The notes beneath the pieces are model-generated. The model saw nothing but the letters and a program-made list of their open reading frames with translations, had not been told where the DNA came from and did not search any database. A program made the position numbers and the translations under genes. DNA of 43,367 nucleotides from Actinomycetes bacterium (GTDB lineage Bacteria; Actinomycetota; Actinomycetes; Actinomycetales; Cellulomonadaceae): the NCBI GenBank assembly GCA_021778635.1, contig JAJYCD010000017.1, forward strand, positions 1 through 43,367. Direction: 5' to 3'. Below, one piece after another: positions 15,513 to 21,833 of this stretch (the stretch's first letter is position 1; each line of letters opens with the position of its first letter).

Positions 15513-15861
15513 CGCCCCAGACGCACGTGCGCACACAGGGGCGCCGAGCGGGCGGCGGTCGGATCGTCTGGGTACGCCATCGGCAGGGGCTGTCCGCCGT
15601 AGATCGTGGCAAGGCTGCTCTGCTGGCGCCGGCCGTCGTCTCACCCTCGGTGGTCGGCCGGTCATGTGCCAGCCCTCGAAGAACCGTGGCACGAGACGCC
15701 CTGGCTCCGGCGCGCGTCCGGCGCGTTGCTGCCGGACAGCATGAACGCAGCCCCGAACTGTCCCGAGCCGATCTCGGCGGTGGCCCAGGCCAGAGTGGAG
15801 CAGGTCCGAGACCACGCCTGTCGACTCGATGCGCGGCGAGACGGGCGATTCCGTCGTCGTG
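15513..15861. other. Gene-poor right end of the island
   Basis: About 350 bases after the hydrolase with no convincing gene on either strand; the frames present are Arg/Ser-rich and overlap one another. No integrase remnant or terminator is evident. It ends at the tRNA-Ala-like repeat. Confidence 0.45.
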
Positions 15862-15899
15862 ATGCAGGGGGTCGAGGGCTCGAGTCCCTTCAGCTCCAC
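15862..15899 (+). repeat. Right direct repeat (attR-like), partial tRNA-Ala 3' half
   Basis: Identical to 3508-3545 at 33 of 38 positions, from ATGCAGGGGGTC to CAGCTCCAC. Sequence to its left bears no resemblance to the 5' half of tRNA-Ala, so the gene is not complete. The T arm reads GAGGG-CTCGAGT-CCCTT: the stem still pairs, with G-C changed to A-T by two substitutions, but the T54 position is C, so it could not serve as a normal tRNA. Confidence 0.75.
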
Positions 15900-15933
15900 A
15901 CGACGCGTCACGTTCGAACCCGGAGCACGGGAC

Positions 15934-15963
15934 AGAGAGCGACCGCTTCGGCGGTCGCTCTCT
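15934..15963 (+). terminator. Strong hairpin terminator after the tRNA-Ala fragment
   Basis: A perfect 13-bp stem, AGAGAGCGACCGC (15934-15946) with GCGGTCGCTCTCT (15951-15963), closed by a TTCG tetraloop and followed by TCGTTCG. Its place 35 bases after the tRNA fragment suggests it is the original terminator of the chromosomal tRNA-Ala. Confidence 0.75.
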
Positions 15964-16132
15964 TCGTTCGTGCCGTCGCACGTCGTTCGGGATGGCGGTC
16001 AGCCGCCCAAAGGTGCGGTGACGTTCGCCCGGCGTCATCTGGAAACCGGCCGGGCCGGAACTCGCGACGGACAGGCTTCGGCACGGCGACGTCCTCCCCG
16101 GCCCACCCAAGGCAAGCCAATTCAGGTGTCAC

Positions 16133-16360
16133 CTATCCGTGCAGCAGACCGTCCGGATCCTGACCGACCCAGTGGCGTCCGCCACGGGTGGCGCGCCGTA
16201 GCCCGGCGGGCTCGGAGTGGCCTGATGTCACGCGCGGCGCGGTCTGCCTCCTCGACCGGTGGACCACGAGTGCCACCAGGGCAGCGACGGCGACAGTCGG
16301 TGTCGTGACGATCGCGACGCCGGAGAAAACGTCCACGACGGTGGGAACGAGGGGGTTCAT
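16133..16360 (-). CDS. Small single-span membrane protein
   Basis: 75 residues starting at ATG 16360 with AGGAAG about nine bases upstream. The N-terminus MNPLVPTVVDVFSG leads into one hydrophobic segment (VAIVTTPTVAVAALVALVV) and then a basic, soluble tail. Small actinobacterial proteins beginning MNPL(V/I)PT with a membrane helix are common next to unrelated genes; function is unknown. The C-terminal half after the helix is Arg/Gly-rich and may be non-native or poorly conserved. Nothing is recognisable between its stop and the terminator at 15963. Confidence 0.6.
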   Translation of the reverse strand: MNPLVPTVVDVFSGVAIVTTPTVAVAALVALVVHRSRRQTAPRVTSGHSEPAGLRRATRGGRHWVGQDPDGLLHG

Positions 16361-16630
16361 CTCGGGCTACTTCCTGCGATCGATCGTCGGTTGCAGCGGA
16401 CGGCGACAACCGTCTCGTCGTCCTCCCCGTCGTGACCCGCAGAAAAGCCCGCCGACGTCCTTGCAGGTCGGGAATGAGAACCACAGTCGATCGTCGAAGG
16501 AATTCATCCGATGGGGTGAACGCAGCGACGCCGATCCGGGCGGGACCGATCGCGCAGAATGATCCCCGACGTGTGCCGAAATCGACCCGGTCCTGTGCCG
16601 GACGGCTGCGCCGTCAACCCCGCGGTGCTG
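16361..16630. other. Intergenic stretch between two minus-strand genes
   Basis: 270 bases without a convincing gene. It should hold the promoter of the small membrane protein on the minus strand; no clear -10/-35 or hairpin was found. Confidence 0.4.
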
Positions 16631-17389
16631 TCAGCCCGCGCGGTCGGTCGCGGCCCGGGTCAGAGTGCGCACCCGGTCGAAGAGCGTCGTGGCGTCTTCC
16701 GTGGAGAAGGCCCCCAGCGCGTCGTCCGCGCCGATGGCCGACACCTCCGCCAGCTGATCGACGTCGTAGATCGACAGCCGCTGCGCCCACACGGGCAGTT
16801 CGGACATGTCGACGATGACGGCCGGCTCGATCGTCGGCGTGCCGCCGGACAGGCGGACGTCCGCCACGGCCGTCCGCAGGGCCACGGCACCGGCCGAGGC
16901 GTCGAGCCAGGCGTTCCAGACGGGCGTGGTCGCGGTGCCGTGTCCCGCACTCCTGCGCCACGGGGCCCAGCGGGACGAGGAGGCGTCGACCACGACGACG
17001 ACGCGGCCCGGACCGATGACGAGGTGCGACAGCGGGGGCGAACCGTCGATCGTCCGGTCGTGCAACGCGAGCCGGCCGGACCTGCGGAGCCGTCGCGCGA
17101 CCTCGCGTTCGATGCGTAGGCGGCGCGTCAGCTCGTTGGTGCGGACGGTGAGGTCGAGGCGGACGACGACGGCGAACGCGGCGGCCGTCGTGGCGGCGAG
17201 CCCCAGCGCGGCGGTGGCAAGGTCAGCCCCGGTTGTGACCTGGGCGAGGCGCCGCGCCCACAGGACGGCGTTGAGGCAGGCGATGACGAACGCCTGACGG
17301 GCGACCCCGTTCCGAGACCGGTCGTCCGCACGCGCGGCGTCGCGCCGGACCCGGGTCGACGCGCCTGACGTCACCGGCACGGGTCGCAC
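16631..17389 (-). CDS. NERD-like domain membrane protein
   Basis: About 252 residues from GTG 17389 (GTGs at 17380 and 17374 are also in frame). A hydrophobic hairpin occupies about residues 30-80, with LATAALGLAATTAAAFAVVV as the clearest span. It is followed by REVARRLRRSGRLALHDRTI and SHLVIGPGRVVVVVD, which has the shape of the nuclease-related NERD fold (strand, conserved His before VIGP, then strand ending in Asp). The usual IDH and D.K residues of active nucleases are only partly present, so nuclease activity is doubtful. The C-terminal third (MSELPVWAQRLSIYDVDQL) is unassigned. It is divergent from a lipoprotein gene. Confidence 0.65.
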   Translation of the reverse strand: MRPVPVTSGASTRVRRDAARADDRSRNGVARQAFVIACLNAVLWARRLAQVTTGADLATAALGLAATTAAAFAVVVRLDLTVRTNELTRRLRIEREVARRLRRSGRLALHDRTIDGSPPLSHLVIGPGRVVVVVDASSSRWAPWRRSAGHGTATTPVWNAWLDASAGAVALRTAVADVRLSGGTPTIEPAVIVDMSELPVWAQRLSIYDVDQLAEVSAIGADDALGAFSTEDATTLFDRVRTLTRAATDRAG

Positions 17390-17503
17390 GTCACACCGGG
17401 AGGTCGGGGCTGACCGGCGGCGCCGATCGGAACGCGAATCTGCATGCAGATCATGGTCAGCAAGCCCCCTTGGCGCATTTCCGGGACGAGGCGTCCGTTC
17501 GGT

Positions 17504-17532
17504 GGAACATGCAGCAGAACGCACGGTAGACT
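17504..17532 (+). promoter_or_regulatory. Candidate promoter for the SecDF-like lipoprotein
   Basis: GGAACA (17504-17509) and TAGACT (17527-17532) are separated by 17 bases and give a transcript with a leader of about 105 bases. The -10 is good for actinobacteria; the -35 is weak for a housekeeping sigma factor but has the GGAAC core liked by ECF sigma factors. Confidence 0.35.
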
Positions 17533-17644
17533 CGGGCTCAACCGCCCGACAACACATGGACAATCGTCCAGAAATGTGCGACGACTCGTGAATGGGCATC
17601 GCGATGCGGAAGACGCGGCGCCTGCCGTGCGCGATGCTGGTTTC

Positions 17645-18136
17645 ATGAATACTCGACGGGCCGCACGACTTGCCACCATTCTTGTCGCAGCAGGTGCGCT
17701 CGGTGCCTGCAGCTCTCCGGGCGGCGCGTCGTCGCCGTCGCTCCAGCTCCGGCTCGTGACGTCGTCGACCGAGGGCCCGTGCGACGCTCCGGCGCTCGTG
17801 ACGGATGGCGCAGGGAGCGCCTGCGGCGAGGACGGGACGACCACCTACCAGGTCGGGGCATCCCTTGGCACGATCACCCCGGCGTCCGTCACCCGGCCTG
17901 GCGTCGGGGACGGACTCGTGCTCGACCTCGCGTTCGACCAGGCCGGCAGCGCGACGCTGGGCGAGGTCACGGGGAAGGCGATCGGCAAGCAGATGGCCGC
18001 CCTGATCGACGGCCGGGTTCTCAGCGCACCGCATGTGGCGGCCGCGATCACCGGCGGGACGGTGCGGATGTCCTTCGCGACGTCGGCCGAGGCCGCGCGG
18101 GTCGCAGTGTTGCTGCACGCCACGCCGTCGTCGTGA
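17645..18136 (+). CDS. Lipoprotein with SecDF P1-head-like domain
   Basis: 163 residues from ATG 17645; upstream in-frame sequence is not protein-like. A lipoprotein signal ends at LGAC (Cys22). The C-terminal 100 residues resemble the P1 head subdomain of SecD: GLVLDLAFDQAGSATLGEVT, then KQMAALIDGRVLSAPHV and ITGGTVRMSF, corresponding to the SecD pattern in which a substrate-facing strand (ALxDGxVxSAP) precedes GG.(V/I).(I/M)S. There are no membrane segments other than the anchor, so it cannot be a translocase. It may bind unfolded exported chains at the outer face of the membrane, which is a guess from the domain. A lone domain of this kind is known in actinomycetes but not well characterised. 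Confidence 0.75.
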   Translation: MNTRRAARLATILVAAGALGACSSPGGASSPSLQLRLVTSSTEGPCDAPALVTDGAGSACGEDGTTTYQVGASLGTITPASVTRPGVGDGLVLDLAFDQAGSATLGEVTGKAIGKQMAALIDGRVLSAPHVAAAITGGTVRMSFATSAEAARVAVLLHATPSS

Positions 18137-18221
18137 GGGGCCGTCAGGTGGGCGACGCGCCGACCCGTTCGGTCCGGTACCCCGGGTGCCCGGGCGAGGC
18201 GTGCCGTGTGGGCGGTCCCGC

Positions 18222-18227
18222 CTAGCC
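18222..18227 (+). promoter_or_regulatory. -10 hexamer giving a leaderless transcript
   Basis: TAGCCT ends eight bases before ATG 18236, and no ribosome binding site lies between, so transcription probably starts at or next to the start codon. Confidence 0.5.
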
Positions 18228-18235
18228 TCGGGCGC

Positions 18236-18796
18236 ATGGGACGCATCCTGTTCGACACCGCGACGAGCCTCAACGGCTGGATCGCCGACGAGGCAGGCTC
18301 GCTCGCGTGGCTCTTCGCCGTGGAGGGTGGCGAGGCACCGGCGGACGGGTTGTGGCCCGCCGGGGCGACGGTTCTCGTCGAAGGGTCGACGACCTACGAG
18401 TGGGTGCTCTCCGACCAGGAGCTCCTCGCGCACCCCGAGAGCTGGCAGGCGTTGTACGGAGGCAGGCCGACGTTCGTGTTCACCACACGGACGCTGCCAG
18501 TCCCTGACGGTGCGGACGTGAGGTTCGTCTCGGGCGACGTCACTGACGTGCTGCCGCTGATCCGCGCGGCGGCAGGTGACGGCGACATCTGGGTGGTCGG
18601 GGGCGGGGATCTCGCGGGGCAGTTCCTCGACGCCGGGGCTCTCGACGAGATCGCGCTGTCGGTCGCCCCGGTCGCACTGGCCGGTGGCTCGCCCCTGCTG
18701 CCACGTCGGGTCGAGGCGGACCGGCTTCGGCTCGTGTCCGCAACCGCGGTCGGGCAGTTCGCGCGACTCGTCTATGCCGTGGCGCCGGCCGGGTAG
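18236..18796 (+). CDS. Dihydrofolate reductase-like protein (RibD C-terminal family)
   Basis: 186 residues of the RibD_C/DHFR-like fold: N-terminal strand MGRILFDTATSLNGWIAD (family pattern: strand then SLDG.IA), the NADPH-contacting region VLVEGSTTYEW, and the glycine motif IWVVGGGDLAGQFLDAG followed by DEIALSVAPVALAGGSPLLP. Family members reduce nucleotides, pterins or unknown substrates with NADPH; stand-alone members like this one have no known reaction. Start ATG 18236 is favoured over the in-frame GTG at 18206 because it begins exactly at the conserved first strand and fits a leaderless transcript. Cytoplasmic. Confidence 0.88.
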   Translation: MGRILFDTATSLNGWIADEAGSLAWLFAVEGGEAPADGLWPAGATVLVEGSTTYEWVLSDQELLAHPESWQALYGGRPTFVFTTRTLPVPDGADVRFVSGDVTDVLPLIRAAAGDGDIWVVGGGDLAGQFLDAGALDEIALSVAPVALAGGSPLLPRRVEADRLRLVSATAVGQFARLVYAVAPAG

Positions 18797-18893
18797 GGCC
18801 GCGACGGAGGGCGCTCGGCGGCCGCCGGGGCGCGGCTCCAGCGCATCGCCGCAGGTGAGTGAACCGGGACCTTGTGCTCTTGCTGTGAACGAT

Positions 18894-18914
18894 CTCCACC
18901 GCCAAGCGTGGAGG
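18894..18914 (+). promoter_or_regulatory. Hairpin covering the Shine-Dalgarno of the next gene
   Basis: CTCCAC (18894-18899) pairs with GTGGAG (18908-18913). GGAGG at 18910-18914 would be the ribosome binding site but lies only one base before ATG 18916, and the stem would hide it. Confidence 0.35.
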
Positions 18915-18915
18915 T

Positions 18916-19365
18916 ATGCGCAGCGGGCCAGGGCGTGTGCTGGCAGTGCTCGTCGGCGCGATAGCGGTGCTCGCCGTGATCGCCGGTGTCGTGGTGGCGC
19001 ACCGGTCGACGCCCGCGCTTGAGCCGGGCACCCCGGAGGCCGTCGTCCAGGAGTACCTGACGGCCATGCTCGCCGGTGACTACCCGGCTGCCGTGGACAC
19101 CCTCTCGCCCCGGTCCGGGTGCGACGCGAGAGACGTCGCCGCAGCCTACGTGCCGAGCCCGGTGCGGGTCGTCCTGGTGCGCAGCGCGGTCGACGGCGAC
19201 GTGGCCGTCGTGACCGTGGAGGTCACCGAGGGGGCGGCGGACGACCTCTTCGGAGCCTCCGGGTACGCGCACACGGAGCGCATCACCCTCGCGCGCGATG
19301 CCGGGCGGTGGCTGATCCTGGGCTCCTCCTGGTTGTTGTCCTCGTGCGGCTCGACGAAGGAGTGA
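18916..19365 (+). CDS. Membrane-anchored small extracytoplasmic protein, NTF2-like
   Basis: 149 residues: an N-terminal signal anchor (about residues 8-28, LAVLVGAIAVLAVIAGVVVA) followed by an extracytoplasmic domain of about 115 residues. The start of that domain, PEAVVQEYLTAMLAGDYPAAVDTL, is the pattern of NTF2-like/DUF4878-type lipoprotein domains, and it ends in a strand LARDAGRWLILGSSWLL. There are two cysteines (near residues 71 and 145) that could form a disulfide. The start could be ATG 18916 or a GTG at about 18937; the Shine-Dalgarno spacing is too short for 18916. The stop is three bases before the ATG of the following large membrane protein, so the two are cotranscribed. Confidence 0.68.
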   Translation: MRSGPGRVLAVLVGAIAVLAVIAGVVVAHRSTPALEPGTPEAVVQEYLTAMLAGDYPAAVDTLSPRSGCDARDVAAAYVPSPVRVVLVRSAVDGDVAVVTVEVTEGAADDLFGASGYAHTERITLARDAGRWLILGSSWLLSSCGSTKE

Positions 19366-19367
19366 CC

Positions 19368-21089
19368 ATGGTGGCCCTCGGCCTCTTGTCCGGTCTGCTC
19401 ACGCTCGCCGTCCCGGTGCTGCTGATCGTGTGGGCGGTGCGTCACGCCGGTCACCGGACCGGCGCACCACGTGCGGACGCGCACAGCGTCCGGCGCTTCT
19501 TCCAGTACCTGCTGCTCTACGGGTTGCTGATCGTGGCCACCTCCGGGGTGTCGGACCTCCTCGGCCTGCCCCTCCAGGAGCAGTCCCTCGCGGGTGACGA
19601 CAGCAGCCTGCTGGCACGTGCGTTGACGTTCGTCGTCTTCGGCCTCCCGATGTTCGTCCTCCTCGCGGTGTGGTCGCGTCGTCACCTTGAGAGCGACCCG
19701 GACGAGGCGCGATCGCTCGGGTGGGCGTTCTACGCCACCATCGCGCCGCTGACGGCCGTCGTCGTCGCGATGACCACCCTCCAGGGCGTCGCGGCGACGG
19801 CACTCGCCGGCCACGGGGCCGACTGGCCCGGGCTCGTCCACGGTGCGGTGTGGGTGGCGGTCTGGCTCGCGCACCTCACCGTCTCCGGTCGGATGCTCGA
19901 CGAGAGCCGGCGGCAGGGGCAGCTGGTGCTCGGCGCGCTGATCGGTCTCGGCACCTCGATCTCCGGGCTCGTCGCTCTCCTGGCGGCCGCCGTGGCGGCT
20001 CTCGTGCTCGAGCCGTCGACGACGTCGCTCGTCAGCGACCCGCGCGCGCTCACGGACGCGGCCGCCACCGTCGGCGTGGGGGTGCCCGTCTGGATCGTGT
20101 ACTGGGAGAGGCGCTTCTCGAGAGCCCGCCGGACGTCGCTGTGGTTCGCGTACGTGCTGCCGATCGGGGTCGGTGGCTCGTCGGTCCTCGCCGTCGTCGG
20201 TGCCAGCCTGACGGTCTACCAGGTGCTCGTGTGGACGGTGGGTGACCCGGGCGGCGCGTCGGCCGTGCAGCACTTCTCCGGGACCCCGGCGGCCGGTGCG
20301 TGCGTCGTCGTGGGCCTGCTGAGCTGGTGGTACCACCGGCACGTCCTCGTCGCCGCCGCACCCGGTCGCACCGAGGTCACCCGGGTCTACGAGTACCTGA
20401 TGTCCGGGGTCGCGCTGTCCGCGGCGGCGGTCGGGGTCGCGCTCGTGGTCGTGGCCCTCGTCGACGCCCTCCTTCCGGCGAGGGTCGCGATCGGGGCGGC
20501 CGTCACCAACCCGCTCCTCGCGGCGGTGACCTTGCTGGTCGTCGGCGGCCCGCTCTGGTGGGCCTACTGGTCGCACATCGGCCGGGTCGCCCGAGCGGCG
20601 GGCGCGGTCGAGCTCGAGTCCCCGTCGCGTCGCGTCTACCTCGTCGTGCTGTTCGGCATCGGCGGGATCGCTGCTGTCGTCTCGGTACTCGTCGCGGCGT
20701 TCCTCGTGATCCAGGCCGTCCTGCAGAGCGGCGTCGACGCGGCGGTGGTGCGCGACCTGAAGGTCCCGGTGGCCGTCCTGCTCACCACGGCCGTGGTCTC
20801 GGGCTACCACGGAGCGGTCTACCGCGACGACCGGTCACGGCTTCCCGTAGCCGCGACCCGGCACGGCCCACGCTACGTGCTGCTCGTCGGGGCTCCGGAC
20901 GACGGCATCGGGCGCGCGGTCGCGCACCTCACGGGTGCCCGGGTGGACGTGTGGACGCGGGCAGACGGGACCGCGGGGCCGTGGGTCGTGGACGACGTCG
21001 TGGCGGCCGTGAGCTCGAGCGATGCGGACGCGGTGACGGTCGTTGCCGGGCCGGCGGGTCTGGAGACCGTCGGGATGCAGAGGGTCTGA
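19368..21089 (+). CDS. Large polytopic membrane protein with repeated DUF5671-like modules
   Basis: 573 residues from ATG 19368 (AAGGAG at 19357-19362; the GTG at 19362 overlaps that site). At least a dozen hydrophobic segments are arranged as a recurring module: a basic start followed by paired helices, as in SVRRFFQYLLLYGLLIVATS, then RRTSLWFAYVLPIGVGGSS, then EVTRVYEYLMSGVALSAAAV, then SRRVYLVVLFGIGGIAAVVS. This repetition is characteristic of DUF5671 proteins. The last 80 residues are soluble and contain YVLLVGAPDDGIGRAVAHL. Function unknown; the upstream NTF2-like protein is its probable cotranscribed partner. A transport or sensing role is possible but unsupported. Confidence 0.82.
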   Translation: MVALGLLSGLLTLAVPVLLIVWAVRHAGHRTGAPRADAHSVRRFFQYLLLYGLLIVATSGVSDLLGLPLQEQSLAGDDSSLLARALTFVVFGLPMFVLLAVWSRRHLESDPDEARSLGWAFYATIAPLTAVVVAMTTLQGVAATALAGHGADWPGLVHGAVWVAVWLAHLTVSGRMLDESRRQGQLVLGALIGLGTSISGLVALLAAAVAALVLEPSTTSLVSDPRALTDAAATVGVGVPVWIVYWERRFSRARRTSLWFAYVLPIGVGGSSVLAVVGASLTVYQVLVWTVGDPGGASAVQHFSGTPAAGACVVVGLLSWWYHRHVLVAAAPGRTEVTRVYEYLMSGVALSAAAVGVALVVVALVDALLPARVAIGAAVTNPLLAAVTLLVVGGPLWWAYWSHIGRVARAAGAVELESPSRRVYLVVLFGIGGIAAVVSVLVAAFLVIQAVLQSGVDAAVVRDLKVPVAVLLTTAVVSGYHGAVYRDDRSRLPVAATRHGPRYVLLVGAPDDGIGRAVAHLTGARVDVWTRADGTAGPWVVDDVVAAVSSSDADAVTVVAGPAGLETVGMQRV

Positions 21090-21134
21090 TCGCGTCGGCG
21101 CGGTGCACGGGGCGGACTGCGCGGCATCCTCCGT

Positions 21135-21166
21135 CCACGCGTCGGCGGTCGTGCCGCCGTGCGTGG
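21135..21166. terminator. Two-part hairpin between convergent genes
   Basis: CCACGC (21135-21140) pairs with GCGTGG (21161-21166), enclosing GGCGG (21144-21148) with CCGCC (21154-21158). It lies between the stops of the membrane protein and the SRPBCC gene. Just beyond, GGCATGTGCC is directly repeated at 21169-21178 and 21179-21188. Confidence 0.5.
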
Positions 21167-21199
21167 CGGCATGTGCCGGCATGTGCCGGTACGGCGAGG

Positions 21200-21724
21200 T
21201 CAGCGGGACTCGACGGCCTGCGCCAGCCGGCGCAGCGCGAGCTCCGACATCAGCGCGAGGCTCAGGTCGAGCGGCGCAGCGAGCGCGGGGGAGTCCCGGG
21301 CGAACCGGACGTCCTCGGCCCAGACCACCAGGGTCTGGTCGTGGCCGCGCGCCCGCACGACGATGTGCGCCTCGCCGAGCAGGATCGGGCCGAGCTTGGC
21401 GAACGTCGCCCAGCGAGCCCATCGGGGATCGGTGGCCGCCTCCCCGGACGACCGCACGATCGTGGTGACCATGCGGTCGACGAGGGCCACCGCCGAGCGA
21501 GCCACGATCTCGTCGCCGCGGCGCGTGACACGGTCCGGGGCCTCGATGCGTGTCAGCGGGATGAGCTGCTCATGCCAACGCACGTTCCCGACCAGGGACC
21601 AGACGAGCGGTGCCGGAGCGTGCACCAGCCGGCTCCGGACGACTCGCGGCCGGGCGACCCGGCCTGGGGCGCTGACCGGATCCTGCCGAGGGGTGACGGT
21701 GGGCCGGTCTGCGGAGCTGGGCAT
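21200..21724 (-). CDS. SRPBCC (polyketide-cyclase/START-like) family protein
   Basis: 174 residues. After an N-terminal 30-residue polar extension the sequence RSRLVHAPAPLVWSLVGNVRWHEQLIPLTRIE matches the first strand and helix of the SRPBCC ligand-binding fold (start ...APxxxVWxLVxDxxxWxxxxP), and the protein ends in the long C-terminal helix LSLALMSELALRRLAQAV typical of the fold. These proteins form a hydrophobic cavity and serve as lipid or polyketide binding proteins or cyclases; no catalytic residues can be named. Start ATG 21724 is divergent from the ferredoxin reductase. Longer starts up to 21819 are possible but Arg/Pro-rich. Confidence 0.78.
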   Translation of the reverse strand: MPSSADRPTVTPRQDPVSAPGRVARPRVVRSRLVHAPAPLVWSLVGNVRWHEQLIPLTRIEAPDRVTRRGDEIVARSAVALVDRMVTTIVRSSGEAATDPRWARWATFAKLGPILLGEAHIVVRARGHDQTLVVWAEDVRFARDSPALAAPLDLSLALMSELALRRLAQAVESR

Positions 21725-21833
21725 GGCTGATCGTAGTGCCGGCTCAGGTGGCCGATCGGCGCCGCCGGGTGAACTCTGGGACGACCGGTCGGTGACGAGC
21801 CGACGCGCGAGGCTGGCACGCGAGGAGGATGTC

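Larger units (their letters stand above)
3508..15899. mobile_element. Putative tRNA-Ala-associated genomic island with sugar/ester catabolic cargo
   Basis: The element is bounded by a 38-bp imperfect direct repeat of the 3' half of tRNA-Ala (3508-3545 and 15862-15899, 33 of 38 identical), the usual footprint of tRNA-targeting tyrosine recombinases. Inside are nine convincing metabolic genes in three transcription units plus one orphan, possibly truncated gene near the left end. Gene-poor stretches of several hundred bases lie next to both repeats. No integrase, excisionase, relaxase or transposase can be found, so if it was mobile it is now fixed or was moved by an enzyme supplied elsewhere. 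Its base use looks somewhat less GC-extreme than the flanks by eye; I could not compute this. Confidence 0.6.

Noticed and set aside
15826-15900. A second functional tRNA-Ala gene
   Set aside because: Only the 3' half is present; there is no matching 5' acceptor strand, D arm or 5' anticodon stem, and T54 is replaced by C.
15381-15911. Minus-strand frame containing KGLEPSTPCITT
   Set aside because: The same antisense-tRNA artefact, here from the tRNA-Ala fragment at 15862-15899. It was useful because it pointed to the repeat.
3591-16630. An integrase, transposase or toxin-antitoxin pair inside or beside the island
   Set aside because: Examined on both strands; no frame shows tyrosine/serine recombinase, DDE transposase or known toxin motifs.
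16631-18433. A 600-residue minus-strand gene including the NERD-like protein
   Set aside because: The part upstream of 17389 overlaps the SecDF-like lipoprotein and RibD-like genes on the other strand and is not protein-like; the gene was shortened to 16631-17389.
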